The notes beneath the pieces are model-generated. The model had not been told where the DNA came from, searched no databases, and was given only the letters and a program-made list of their open reading frames with translations. This document shows positions 10,876-22,221 of a stretch of 64,000 nucleotides of DNA, one piece after another (positions within the stretch are counted from its first letter, which is position 1; each line of letters begins with the position of its first letter). Position numbers and translations under genes: made by a program. Source of the DNA: Ptiloglossa arizonensis (Eukaryota > Arthropoda > Insecta > Hymenoptera > Colletidae); NCBI RefSeq assembly GCF_051014685.1, contig NC_135059.1:3410001-3474000 (forward strand), in the 5' to 3' direction.

Positions 10876-10887
10876 TTTGGCGGGAAA
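10876..10887 (+). promoter_or_regulatory. E2F-type site
   Basis: The 12-mer TTTGGCGGGAAA is an exact match to the classical E2F/DP consensus. A single exact 12-bp site in CpG-rich DNA is suggestive only. Another E2F-like GCGCCAAA lies at 11821-11828. Confidence 0.35.
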
Positions 10888-11011
10888 AATGATAGTGTCA
10901 AATCTACCCGTTTCGATCAGCTTGGGAGCAATCGGGGTAAATTGTTATCAAGAGCAACTAGATAATTGTCTGAGCTCGGGTACTCTATTTTCTTAAATGG
11001 ACCGGCGAACA

Positions 11012-11345
11012 GTCTATCGAGGCTCCAAGTTTGGTCCGATTGTTACTCATTACGCTCGCGAAGCTCCGATCATCGGCTACGTCGAGTACCTTGACCGAAG
11101 CAATTGTTTTCACAGTTACGAGGCGAGATCCGCGATAAGTAGAAACAGGAAGTGTCAAGCACGCCGTTTAAGACCGATGAAAGGTCTATCGTCGAGCGTT
11201 CCACGTTTGGATCGACTGTTACGCATTAGACTCGCGAACCTTCGATCGGTACTAGGAGCAACTACTTTGACCGGAGCAATTGTTCCGGCAATTGCAACCC
11301 TGAGTCGATGATAATTGGAACGAGAATGGGCGGATTGTCCAGACC
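11012..11345. repeat. About 172-bp diverged duplication
   Basis: GTCTATCGAGGC at 11012 and GTCTATCGTCGAG at 11184 start two copies that share TTTGGNNCGANTGTTAC, CATTANRCTCGCGAA and TTGACCGNAGCAATTGTT in the same order. A third, weaker echo (CGATGATAAT) appears at about 11305 and 11440. The copies are old and carry many substitutions. Confidence 0.75.
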
Positions 11346-11749
11346 GGACGAAGGTCGACTAAAAGTTGAAAAATTCAGTCAAGATCGTCGAAAGATCGCT
11401 CGGACCGAAATAATCGCTGTGGCTACTGTAATTCTAAATCGATGATAATCGAAATGTTGGACAAAGTTTGTATACTTTGCATAAATTAGAGTTAGGTCGC
11501 AAAACAGCTTGGTCTTTCGTGTTACTTTCTCTATAGTATGTAATGTTTTTGTGCACTTGAAACTTCTTTTTTCGTCATAGAGGATGTCGATAAAGAAATA
11601 AAAATTAATTACTCTTCTCGAGTTCAGGTAAACGTGAAGTGAAAATTCTAATCGACTCCTCTGTGTTACAGTCATCGATCTCATTGGTCGTTATCAGAAA
11701 CCACTGATTCTAGCCAAATCGACTATTTTAACAATTAGAAGACTAGAAA
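11346..11749. other. Unique DNA, nothing recognised
   Basis: A weak echo of the preceding duplication lies at 11400-11460; otherwise the stretch is featureless AT-rich DNA. Confidence 0.4.
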
Positions 11750-11990
11750 GAGTGAGGAAGTGGCGTGTTCAAATACGACACCTCGTGTGCGGTTGGAAAT
11801 CTTGGTTAGGTCTGGTTTACGCGCCAAAACTCTCCATCTCCTAGGCAACGCGCCGAAGTACTGCGCATTCTGTCCGTCAAAACGCTCCGATTGGTCACCG
11901 ATTGCCCACCGAGACCAGATCTCCTAGGCAACGCTGGACCAACCCTTCGATTAGGGGTAATCCGAAACATCGTAAAATTTCTGCTATGCG
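11750..11990. promoter_or_regulatory. Promoter-like block with two RFX half-sites, CCAAT box and E2F-like site
   Basis: TCTCCTAGGCAACG occurs twice (11837-11850 and 11930-11943). It contains a GTTGCCTAGG-type RFX (X-box) half-site on the minus strand. Between the two copies lies an inverted CCAAT box (ATTGG, 11890-11894), and GCGCCAAA (11821-11828) resembles an E2F site. X-box plus CCAAT arrangements occur in promoters of cilium and cell-cycle genes; that is general knowledge. The block is GC-richer than its surroundings. No adjacent coding exon is recognised, so this could be a promoter of an unrecognised or non-coding transcript, or an enhancer. Confidence 0.35.
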
Positions 11991-13066
11991 CATACCGGAA
12001 GGAAGTTTCACGTCAAATTTTATATTATATTTACAGAGAATGTACGTTTACTTATTTCGAGGGGAGTGTTTAGAAGAATATAGAATGTTATACATTGTAC
12101 AAAAAATCACTAAAAGAGAAAAGAAAACGTATTATTTATTTCTAATAGGAAAGAAAGATCAAATAAAATATTAATTCCTTATTTAATAATTTCCTTATTA
12201 TTTATTAATATTAATAAAATAAAATCCCTTTTAGGGATTAAATAAAGTAGGTTAGACGTAATTCCTCGAAGTAAAAAAGAAAGAAGTAAATATTGTCAAA
12301 CTTGTCTCAATTTTAAAATTGAGAAAGAAGTGAGTCACTATTGCGAATGTTTGTACACGGAATGCAAATATACCGGTACGATGGATTGTTATAAAATGTG
12401 ATTGATAGGGTAAAGTAAATCTCTACGCTATTACGCGAAGAAAATCGATAAAAATTGTTCTCCTTAACACTTGCGTAATGTATCGTGGAAAGAAAGTACG
12501 TGTAATTTATAAACGAAACGAATTTCTAGATATTATTTTTTCAACCTCTGCTCGAGAATAGTTCCATCTGCAGGAGATTATAATTTGAAAACGCAATAGT
12601 CGGGTGTAACTTGTTCCCGCTACACGCTCTTGGTAAACTCGAGACATTAATTTACCATGAATCCTGTGGTAACTCTCGAGAAGATAGTTCCGCGCATTCG
12701 CTTTACAATAACCATAACGAAAGACTCGAAGTGTCTGAAGAAGAACTGGGACTATTAGACCGATATATATATATATATACCGGTATTCTATACATATTTG
12801 AACGCTACGAATAAACTAAAAACACTCTTCGAATAGTGCTCGTACCAGCGATCTATTTAAATAATGCATCTCAACGGCCGATTATCTGGTCACGTATTCG
12901 GACGAATCATCGCAACGAAAGAAATCGATGAATCTTGAAAGATCGATCAACTACTGAATGTATGCAAACACGGCTTGTTCCTGTAACACGTCTTAGCGTA
13001 CGATAGAGCTCGAAATCGCGCGTAAAAGTTTCTTATTCGTTTACAAAGTTCGAAACTGTTCGCAGC
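11991..13066. other. AT-rich unique DNA with low-complexity runs
   Basis: It contains a very AT-rich stretch (about 12110-12260) with the small hairpin AATCCCTTTTAGGGATT at 12223-12239, and a TATATA microsatellite at about 12762-12780. No gene is recognised. Confidence 0.5.
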
Positions 13067-13520
13067 TCAAGAATACAAACGCGTTGATCGTTCTTCGTTG
13101 AAATACAAATGTTATCGTGCAACTTCGTTAAAACCTTAAGAGAAAAACTTGGAAAGAGAACGATACGAACGTGCTCGAGCAAAGTACTCGGTATATAAAC
13201 TCAAGAATAGAAACACGTTGATTGTTCCTCGTTAACGTGCAAATATTGCCGTCTAATTTCGTTAAAACGTTAACAGAAAGTATTGAGAAGAGAACGATGC
13301 TAAGGTACTCGATCAAAATACTCGATCGCCACCGTTCGAACACGACCCGAAACTATTCAAGAATAGAAACACGTTGATTGTTCCTCGTTAACGTGCAAAT
13401 ATTACCGTCTAATTTCGTTAAAACCTTAACAGAAAATATTGAGAAGAGAACGATGTACTCGAGTAAAGTACTCGATCGCCACCGTTCGAACACGACCCAA
13501 TTTCGAAACTATTCAAGAAT
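13067..13520. repeat. 134/156-bp tandem array, three copies
   Basis: TCAAGAATA starts copies at 13067, 13201 and 13357, and the beginning of a fourth at 13513 (spacings 134, 156 and 156). All share CGTTGATNGTTCNTCGTT, the motif TCGTTAAAA and AGAACGAT in order. Copies two and three are nearly identical over 100 bp and include a GCCACCGTTCGAACACGACCC segment that copy one lacks. Copy one is therefore older or truncated. Confidence 0.93.
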
Positions 13521-13689
13521 ATTCAAAATTGTCGAATATTCTGAAACAGTAGTGGTCCCGTTTCTAAGAGCGCTCCAAGTCCTAAGTCTAAGCGTTTCTA
13601 AGTGCTTCGGTTTCGAGTAATTGTTTAAAGAAAACCGCGCTACCTACTAAACAAATCCATCGATAGTAGATCGTAAACCGTACGCGTCT
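13521..13689. other. Unique DNA
   Basis: A short stretch after the array with CTAAGT-type near-repeats at about 13560-13605. Nothing else is recognised. Confidence 0.35.
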
Positions 13690-14300
13690 CGTGAATTATA
13701 CATGACCGTTCGCTGAATCCCTTCCCACCCCGTGTACGCATCTCTTTCCCTTAAGGTTTACACGCGAGGGAAAGACGGGACGGAAGGAACGGTCGAGCGA
13801 GACAGAGCGAACGGGGGAACGAGAGACGGAGCATGGGCGAACGCTCCGGTATTGATGCATAAAACGTGCATATTTACGAAGCCTGTTTTCACGGATGTGA
13901 ACACCCGGTATGCGCCGCTCGAGAGGAAGGCAACCGGGCCCCGGACTGCATCACGAGCGCCATTTATTTATTTTACCCCGGCGGATGGATAAAACTTGTT
14001 TACGGTACACGGACACCGGTGCGCGCGGAGAAAACACCGGGCCGTACGTGCAAAACGAGCCGCGCGCGCCTCGTGAGCGTGTACGCGTGTACGCGCGGCC
14101 AGAAAGCGCGGATTTGCCCGTAATGAACGACGACAGCATCCGACACACTCGCCGCGAACGGTGGCTGCCTTTCGTTCATTTTTCCGCCGGTAAAAACCGC
14201 TCGGGGATCCGCGGCACAGTCGCTGGTGACTCTCCTGTGACGCGGAGAAATTGCGGGACGAGCTAACGCCGCGGTGCCGCGGCACCGCGGCGCCCCGGAC
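13690..14300. promoter_or_regulatory. GC-rich candidate regulatory island
   Basis: CpG density is high, and the block contains segments that look constrained: GCCATTTATTTATTTTACC near 13960, GATGGATAAAACTTG near 13985 and TTGATGCATAAAACGTG near 13853. Several overlapping open frames on both strands (for example 13968-14348 minus, 126 codons) come from the scarcity of AT-rich stop codons and match no family I recognise. It ends in the 26-bp palindrome at 14267-14292. Confidence 0.3.
14267..14292. other. Perfect 26-bp GC-only palindrome except central T/A pairs
   Basis: The two 13-base halves are exact reverse complements with no spacer. It reads CGCCGCGGTGCCG followed by its complement, and so contains two CCGCGG sites. 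It would form a cruciform or, if transcribed, a very stable hairpin. It sits 11 bp before the next tandem array begins. Confidence 0.95.
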
Positions 14301-14302
14301 TC

Positions 14303-15520
14303 GATCATTGCGATCCAAACGATCACGGCGAATCAACGACCCGACCAAACGTTTTTCGTTGACCTTTCCGTTCAGTAGGAATTATTCTTCACGAAGAACG
14401 AGCGTCTCGAGCGTTTATACGAACGTTACTGTAAAATTTCTTCCGTTTTAGAAACGAAGCGACAATTCGAAGGACAGAGGTATCGTAACTGCGTGGAAAC
14501 TCGAGATTGCTTCGTGTGCATCGCGTAATTGAAAATAGTTTACGTTTTTCGTTGACCCTCTCCGTTCGGTATGAATTATCCTCCACGAAGAACGAGCGTC
14601 TCGAGTGTTTATTCGAACGTTACTGTAAAATTTCTTCCGTTTTAGAAACGAAGCGACAGTTCGAAGGACAGAGGTATCGTAACTACGTGGAAACTCGAGA
14701 TTGCTTCGTGTGCATCGCGTAATTGAAAATAGTTTAGGAAAACATGTGGATATCGATGAATCAAGGGCACGAGGATTCATGGACGAAGAGGAGACATCTT
14801 GCGCGTTTATTGGAATGATTCTAAAATTGGATCATTGCGATCCAAACGATCACGGCTAATCAACGACCCGACCAAACGTTTTTCGTTGACCCTTTCCGTT
14901 CAGTAGGAATTATTCTTCACGAAGAACGAGCGTCTCGAGTGTTTATACGAACGTTACTGTAAAATTTCTTCCGTTTTAGAAACGAAGCGACAGTTCGGAG
15001 GACAGAGGTATCGTAACTCCGTGGAAACTCGAGATTGCTTCGTGTGCATCGCATAATTGAAAATAGTTTAGGAAAACATGTGGATATCGATGAATCAAGG
15101 GCACGAGGATTCATGGACGAAGAGGAGACATCTTGCGCGTTTATTGGAATGATTCTATAAAATTTGCTCCGTTTTGGAAACAAAGCGACAGTTCGAAGGA
15201 CAAAGGTATCGTAGCTGCGTGGAAATTCGAGATTGCTTCGTGTGTATTTTGAAAAGGAGAATATTTTATGTAAAAGTGTCGGTGGAACAGAATCGAGAAA
15301 GATATCGATGCCGATAAAAATAATAGAAAATTAATTATTCCGTTAAATTTGTTGGTCTTCTTTAGAAAAGATATCGTACAATTTTGAATAAAGATAGTTA
15401 CTTCGCATTATCTTCTGCATCTTGTAAAAATGAAAATATTTTACGTGAGAATATCAGTGCAGTAGAATCGAGAAAAATTTATGGAAAACAGTTAGTTGAA
15501 AAGTAATTAAAAAATATAGA
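14303..15520. repeat. Complex tandem array with a shared 237-bp unit and an 86-bp insert
   Basis: Copy A runs from 14304 to about 14540. Copy B (from 14542) lacks the first 45 bases. Copy C (from 14831) is complete, and a partial copy D starts at about 15158. Copies B and C are each followed by the same insert of roughly 86 bp, with GGAAAACATGTGGATATCG at about 14738 and 15069. The anchor ACGTTTTTCGTTGACC lies at 14349, 14542 and 14876. Each unit holds TTCTTCACGAAGAA, a short inverted repeat. A weaker duplication continues to about 15480 (ATATTTTA.GT.A segments near 15262 and 15437). The repeats keep frames open on the minus strand (14448-14780, 14917-15183), which I do not read as genes. Confidence 0.92.
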
Positions 15521-15572
15521 TATTCTACAGTGCCTTCGCTAACAAGTAACAATATTTTTCTTAAGGCTGTGA

Positions 15573-15588
15573 CGGTCACTAGTGACCG
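15573..15588. other. 16-bp perfect palindrome
   Basis: CGGTCACTAGTGACCG is self-complementary without a spacer. It lies alone in AT-rich DNA just after the complex array. It could be the inner part of a transposon end or a binding site for a dimeric factor; I cannot tell which. Confidence 0.9.
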
Positions 15589-16899
15589 ACACATTCATGT
15601 TGCAACTCTTTCTCAAAACGCTTATCATAAATAAACCGTAAATAGAACTGATAAAGCTCTGAATGGCATTAATGTCTTATCTAAATCTTTTATTCAATGA
15701 GAGCGTAATTTATGATTTACAATAGTGTTCCAATTATCAATGCAAGTAGGTACTCGACGAGTTTTTGTCCGTAGTTGGTACAAAAAACGCAATATTTTCT
15801 CAATTCAATATTTAACGATAGTTACAAATATATATTTAGAAATGTCTGTTCTAAATTCGATACGTCTCCTTTTCTCTTAGTCTTAGCAAAATTATAGTTA
15901 AATATTTATTTCAAGTTAATTACTCCGATTAATTCCATGCAAACGCGATCAAATTCATTGACATTAATTGTCACTGTATGCAACAAACCTTGATCGCACA
16001 GATATTTGAATTGGGCACTAGTAAACATTTACATTCTCCAGCAACTGTACACGAAATACTCGAAACGTTAAATGTTCGACTAAATACCATTTGAAAATTA
16101 TTTTAAGTAGCCATTCTGTTTTAAAATAGCTACGTTACTTAAATTTAAATACAAAGTATTTCAACTAAACACTGTATCGTTAAAATCCAGATATACTAAG
16201 TAAGGATTTAATTTTTACGATGTTTCAATTTGATAAATGAATTGAATATAAACTTTGTTAAACGTTCTGCGTGAGAAATTGTTCTCGTTAACGACGATCA
16301 GATAGTATAGTAAGTAAGTACATAAAACCGAGTCTGGTTAATATTAAATTAATTATTGGTAATCGCTGGAATACATTTTCAGTGAAACGAGTGGAATTTA
16401 TCTGCGAAATACTATCTTTTATCTCATATTTACTCTTTTCTAGTTCGCGTATTCAAGGAACGGTAGCAGTAAATGGTAAACAAAGAAAAAGAAATAGTAT
16501 CTACATATATCGTTGGCCAGAGCGTGAAATAAATATTCATATTTTATTTAATGCAGATTCGGTCATAAATATGAAATATCATTCCTTTACAGTTGTATTT
16601 TATTCGATCTGATTTTCATCGAAACCGATTTAAATTTTCCCTAATTAGTAGGTACTTCAACACAATCTTTCGACTCGGAGTAAAATCTACGCGAATCCGT
16701 TACGTTTTACATTTACCAATTCTGTGTATTCATGAACGTTAAAAATGTTCGTACTCTATATTCCCTGAGGTTACCTAATGAACACGTTCTAAAGCCAAGC
16801 CTAAAAGCGAGGATACTATCGAATTTTTGCTCCTCTGTCGCGGGATGATTGATTCCACCGCGATACGGAAATGTTAGCCGTTAGAAGATTGATTATCCC
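15589..16899. other. AT-rich unique DNA, nothing recognised
   Basis: No repeat, transposon end or coding sequence is recognised. A GTAAGTAAGTA motif occurs near 16310 without exon context. Confidence 0.5.
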
Positions 16900-17250
16900 C
16901 GCGCAGGCAAGTGCAGACTTACATGCATAATCGTTGTAATTTGCATACGTTTAGTGTGCAACTCGATCGTGCCTCTAATTATTAATTTGTTGCGTCCGAG
17001 GTGTACACAGACGCGCGCGGTTCGTCTCGTTTCACGAATCGTTCCTACTGTCGAAACTTCGAAAACACGTAATTTATTTCTCCCGAAATTACTCGTGCGC
17101 GTTTAGGCGCGTTTTCGGACCGTTTAACGGCCACTCGAGTTTCCACTTTTCACTGGCTCGCGTTATGGTTGTTCATCGATTTCAAAATACCCGAAACGAA
17201 ACAAAGAGAAGAAAAAATCTGCAAAACGGTGTTTTTCGTAAACGAACGTG
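16900..17250. promoter_or_regulatory. Candidate regulatory block with octamer and homeodomain-like motifs
   Basis: It contains ACATGCATAATCGTTG and TTTGCATACG (near 16921-16950) and CTAATTATTAATTTG (near 16975), followed by a CpG-rich segment. These resemble POU and homeodomain sites. The inference rests on motif clustering and the change in composition. Confidence 0.25.
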
Positions 17251-17299
17251 GGACTCGAGGATAAGAATGTTCAAAAACCGTGATTAAATCGTGATAACG

Positions 17300-17575
17300 C
17301 AAAAATCGACGTATTCACAGTGTGTGATGGCGAACAACGCCTAAACGGAAATTACCGGAACGTCGTTATTTTCGCGTGTCTCGGGGAGGGTGCGTATAAT
17401 TACGGCCGGTACGCTTCTTCGAGCGAAAAAAGCTCGGCAGATCTATCTTCTAACGCGATGCAAGAGTACATTATACGTGTCATATGCGTGGGTAACACGC
17501 ACTTCCTACGCGCGTCGTGCACAGCTTCCCACGTATCTGGATCGGCGGTAAGTACGCGTCACGGAGGATAAAGTT
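17300..17575 (+). promoter_or_regulatory. Possible exon ending in a consensus splice donor
   Basis: An 83-codon open frame (17320-17571) covers a CpG-rich segment with fewer arginines than most frames here. GGCGGTAAGTACG at about 17545-17557 matches a consensus donor inside that frame. I recognise no domain and find no convincing acceptor upstream. It may be a leader exon or chance. Confidence 0.15.
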
Positions 17576-18959
17576 TTACGTTTAATATCACGCATCGCTA
17601 TGTGGGGCACACCACGGTCAGACGTTCGCGTTTCAACCGTGTACGGACGAATACCGCGGAATCAATTCTCCCAATCGTACCGCACCGACGAATCGCTACT
17701 TTCGGTCCTCGTTGCATCGTTACGATCGCGATTCGATTCTTCGAGAATAGATGAGTAATTTATTACGAAAGCGGGACCATTTATCTTCGTTTCGCGACGT
17801 AAAATGTTCCGCGAGTCGATCGAATCGAGACTGTCGACTGTCGATACGCCCGTTGCGTGATTTTTGAAGACGTTCGAGGAATACGTTACTTCGAAGAAAA
17901 AGTTCATTCGAAAATGTGAAGTTACGCTGTTCGTTTTCAAACCGTTTATCGTTGTTCAACGTTCCCGAACGGTAATTCACGGTCGTTCGATAAATCTGTA
18001 ACGACATGGAAAATTTAATGAAATAAAGCGCGGGAAACAAAAACACGAAAAATGGTACAAGAAGATGTATTCAAGTTTATGGCATTACTTACACAGGTGA
18101 AAAACTGTAATAAATAACCGATGTGCAAGAAAAAAAAAAAGAAAGAAATGCGCCGTGAAAACGAGGTGCGCAACAAATTTATCAATTTTGTCATTGATTA
18201 ATGAACATTATCCAGTATTTTACGTGTTGTAAGGTTATAAAACACTGGTCGGTAGAGAACGTTAAATAATAATATATCGCTCGTTACGAAGCTAAATGCT
18301 TTTAACGACATGTATTAATCTATGGTTATTTGTAGAAAAAGAAATAAAATTGTAAAGGTGAAAGAAAGAAATTGAGAATAATGTAAATAGTATGCGCGAT
18401 TGACAACTCGATAAATTTTGTATATTGTGTCTCTTCTGTGAGCATTTCTTGGTCATTTTTTCATCTTGGATACTTTCTACGCATTAAAAGCAACATTGAA
18501 ACTGCAAATCTTGCCGAATAGTTTCTTCCAAACCATCTCTTTAATTTTCCATTTCACAATATTTTCGTACCATTTCATTATTACTCTTTCTTCACTTTTT
18601 AATTATGTTTCTTACATATTTTCTCACATAATTTCTCCTGTATATTTCTCATTTTTTACTTTCATTCTTAAACAAATATAATAATCGAATCGAAGATAAC
18701 TGGATTATGTACAATTTCAGTAATCGATACAATATCAGCCAAATTATATTTCGTCGATACGACTCTCCTTATTACATCCTTTATACTTTCTCATTCCATT
18801 CCATTTCCCCATTACCTTCTACGTTTTGCACGTGCACTACTACTCACGCTCCAGTTTCGTCTGATCTTCTTCCCCCGCAAATATTTCCACGAAACATATC
18901 AAAAATATCACGAGACATCTGGGAAATTTCTACGATAAAATTTCACGAACTTTGAATTG
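17576..18959. other. Unique DNA, nothing recognised
   Basis: It contains an A-rich run near 18130-18148 and a T-rich stretch (about 18440-18680). The open frames at 17662-17940 and 17720-18046 (minus) overlap each other and resemble nothing I know. Confidence 0.5.
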
Positions 18960-19330
18960 CACTGTGAACGTTCGCGAACACAATTTCACGTAACGATGCA
19001 ACAACGACCGAAAGTACGATTCGTCGTAGCCGTTCCACGCAATTCGGTAGGACCGAGTGAGCGTCGGACACCAGCCGGCGTTGTCAGTTGCAAGTCGCTT
19101 GCATTCGTCAGTTGCCAACTGTTGCCGAATATTCGGTCGCAGCGTCCGATCCGAGTTTCGTTCGCCGGTAAATTGCGTTTGTGTCGGTTCGCGGCTCGGA
19201 TCCTCGTTAATTTCAGCGTCGGTTCCGGTGACCGCACTCGTCGAAGTCCTTGACAGAAATTAGCTCCTCGGATCGACGATTAACACGCGACGTCGATTCG
19301 ACGCGCGCACCGTCAACGACGACGACGACC
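18960..19330 (+). promoter_or_regulatory. Initiator-rich promoter-like block
   Basis: Two TCAGTTGC motifs (initiator consensus TCAGTT at 19084-19089 and 19108-19113) lie 24 bp apart in a GC-balanced segment after AT-rich DNA. CGTCGGACACCAGCCGGCG precedes them. There is no TATA box, as is common for insect initiator promoters. Donor-like GGTAAATTG follows near 19166. A role as a transcription start cluster on the plus strand is plausible but unproven. Confidence 0.25.
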
Positions 19331-19339
19331 AACGAATAG

Positions 19340-19645
19340 TCCCGTGACGTTCCTCGCGGATCTCGCGGAACCGCAAGTCTCATTGTTGCGAGAACGAAGA
19401 GGAAATAATTTTCAGCGTGTCCTCGCAGAAGGGGGCATTTGTCCTCCCATCCGCCGACGGGCTCTTAATGGGTTTTTAGCCTGGGCCGTAAAACGCATTA
19501 AAACTCGTACCGATGACGAAGGAGGAGGTTCCTCCTTGCCAAAAATCAGGCTGTGCATCAAGCTTCCTCCCCGTACTCCCCCTCTCACCGCCAGTTCCCC
19601 CTCCTCCTCTCGCTCCACCGCCCTTTAAAATTCACGGCCGGCACA
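19340..19645. promoter_or_regulatory. Candidate conserved regulatory element
   Basis: The block has a distinct texture: CTCTTAATGGGTTTTTAGCC near 19462, GCCGTAAAACGCATTAAAA near 19485 (posterior-Hox-like TTTTACG and ATTAAAA) and a hairpin at 19519-19537 (AAGGAGGA and TCCTCCTT around GGT). CT-rich sequence follows at 19562-19620. The frames on both strands are unconvincing. An enhancer or promoter is the likeliest reading. Confidence 0.3.
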
Positions 19646-20289
19646 GTGGTACTTAACACTCTCCGCTTGCGTCGCTCGAAACCGCTCGACGAATCGTCGA
19701 ATTAATTCCCGACCTTGTTCCCACGCGAATCGATACGAATTATACCACGATCCTGGACTTTTTTCGTCGATGTAAATAACTACGCTCGGAAGGTGTTCGA
19801 GATCGATGCACACGTCCACGAACGTTTCATTGCCGGTGAACAAAACGGAGGAATTAACGGAGGTTTGCTTCGTAACGTTGATATACTTGAATCGATGGAC
19901 ATTATCGAGCTTTGTAATGCGGAGGCGAAAATTTGCTCGAGTTAGACGATTCTTAAAACGTGGACTCGAATCGATAGGAATTTTTCAAACTTACAACCGC
20001 GATTACACGACACGCGCTGGAAGGAGGGAATAAATGTAATTTAGTAGGGATTGTTCGATTTTACAGTATGGAATTAGTTGGAATTTACAACAGCGAGATT
20101 CGTTTCTATTTGGAACGAATAACGACGTTGGAACCAGTTTGAGGATAGTAAATCTGACTGTTTTATTTTCGAAGGTGGAAGAGTTTTATTATTTTTGAAA
20201 ATCGATTGGAACGTATTTTTTTTCGATGGAAATATTTTCTTCCGTGGACGGAGGTCTCGGTAACGTAAAAGACGCCGTTGTTGATATCC
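19646..20289. other. Unique DNA, nothing recognised
   Basis: There are no arrays, transposon ends or recognisable proteins. Confidence 0.45.
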
Positions 20290-20480
20290 TGGTGTATTGA
20301 GAAACACTGGCAGGACCATCGTGGGCGTACCTCAGCACATCCCATATACCTATAGACGTTATATACTGCTATCCGCTTTTCGTGTTTAGGCGCAGTCCTG
20401 CGGGCTCGCCGCTTCCAAAAACCGCCGCAGTAAGACGATACTAATTTTCTATTAGGGTGCAAATGTGCAAAAACCGCCGT
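20290..20480. other. Unusual GC-balanced segment, origin unknown
   Basis: This segment differs in texture from its AT-rich flanks. The motif CAAAAACCGCCG occurs twice (about 20416 and 20469), and CAGTCCTGCGGG lies near 20392. It could be a fragment of an old repeat or a small regulatory element. I recognise neither a transposon end nor an RNA. Confidence 0.2.
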
Positions 20481-21189
20481 TATTAGGTGACGAAAATCGA
20501 TCCCCGTCCGCACGACCCCTTTCGAAAAGACTTCGTGTTCCTGTTCCGCCCAGAAGAAGACAATAACTCGTCCACGTCACGTAGCTTTCTTCATATTTTA
20601 CGTGCACGCGCGAGTATACATACTTCAACCCACACTTTCTTCTTCGTTAACCTGTTCGGGTATACGAGCGTGTGTACGTTTACCTCTTAGGTTACGTTAA
20701 ACATCGTAACACGGAAACAACCACTAGGATGTGCGATCGTAAATCGGTATCGATTTTGAATTCTTTTCTTATCGAGGAACGACAAATTTCCAGCTTCGCG
20801 AGGTTAACGAGCTATCGTTGAATTTTCTAGCGAATGATCCGAAAAGTGAATTTCGAGAGATGTTTGAGTAGAATATCATGGTTTAATTTTAAAGATACTT
20901 TAAAGAAATAGGTTTATAGAAATATACTATTGGTGTCTGGTCGAATCTGGAATTCGATACTCCATCTTCTTAGGTATGTTATCGTTGTGCATTTTCATAT
21001 GCACGAATGCAGTTCCACTCTATTTTTAGATAGAATACCACCGCTTTTAATATACCGATCGATGCAATGTTTAATTCTCTACAAACATGTATAAAACGCC
21101 CTAGAAAACCACTGTTGATCAAGAAGTATCTCAATTAAAAATTTCCGATGTATTTACTTTGAAAAAATTTCATTCCTCGTTCTTTATAC
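20481..21189. other. Unique DNA, nothing recognised
   Basis: AT-rich in the second half. No features supported. Confidence 0.45.
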
Positions 21190-21640
21190 ACTTTTCCACC
21201 GTAAAATCATCTCGCTTTCGTACCATTCGTTCACGAGACACCCTGTATGCGTGCCTAGATATATTCACCTTCGTTAAACCGAATTTTAATAAATCGAGCG
21301 CCACGCCCCGAGAAGTCTCGCGGTCAACGATCTAGAAAACTTAAGCGCCGTGAGAACAAATTTGACTCCGTTTTATATTTATTCTTCTGGCACAAAATCA
21401 TCTCCGTGTTCAACACCGAGTACACGTGCCTAGATGTACTCATCTTCGTCGCACCGAAACTTAAAAATTTCCTTTTCTCTCTTTCGATTACTTTTTCTTA
21501 ATAAAAAATCACCTTCTTCTCGAACAACGATTCTAGTCGACCGCTCGTTTACAGGACACCATGTATACGTGCCAATACGTATCCGTCCCTTTGCATTTCC
21601 GATATCCCACACCATTGTCGATGTTGCGCAAGCAACGCCG
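21190..21640. repeat. Very diverged tandem repeat with CACCCTGTAT-type motifs
   Basis: Segments sharing GTTCACGAGACACC, GTATGCGTGCCTAGAT and GTACACGTGCCTAGATGTAC occur near 21230, 21415 and 21545, together with repeated CAACGAT.CTAG motifs. The spacing is about 130-190 bp. ACACCCTGTAT also resembles the inverse of ends seen in some insect DNA transposons. The copies are too diverged to define boundaries. Confidence 0.45.
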
Positions 21641-22221
21641 CGCGAATGGCAGGAAGCAGATTGTCATCGGTAGCTCGCGATCAACGACGGTCCTGAGTGT
21701 CATGGAATCGAGCACGATTCGCAGCCAGCTCGAAATTCGACGAATTGGCGCACGAGGTGGTCCCAGAAGCGAACGGTTCGATAACTGGAGAAACTGGTCC
21801 GTTCTCGTTGGCGATTTCGCGACGACGCGATGGAAAATCACGGCCGTTCTATTGAGTCGTCGATCCGAAACGTAACTCATCGCGTTATTGGCAGCGCGTA
21901 ATTAACCGAGCACCCGTGAACTGCTCGTTAAACCGCTGCCCGCGATACGTCCGATCTCCATAATACTCGGCTCCGTTACCTTCCTGGTCGTTCTCCGAGC
22001 GAACCTCGTTTCACGTTCGCGCGAAACGAGTCGCGGGGCAATTTGCACGCACTTATTTCCTGCTAAACACATCGTCGATCCACCGTTTAACGTTTTATTA
22101 CTCAATCGTGTTCGCGAGCATCGAGCCACCTCGCGATTACACTGTCGTCACTCGTTGAGAATCATCGCTCGAACGTTTCGACGCGTAATCGTACCATGGA
22201 GAAAGTACGCGGGAAACTTGC
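21641..22221. other. CpG-rich unique DNA
   Basis: Open frames exist on both strands (21533-21880 minus and 21561-21875 plus) and cancel each other as evidence. Nothing is recognised. Confidence 0.4.

Noticed and set aside
21236..21246. CACCCTGTAT as a transposon inverted end
   Set aside because: No inverted partner or TA duplication was found nearby; kept only as a note within the diverged repeat.
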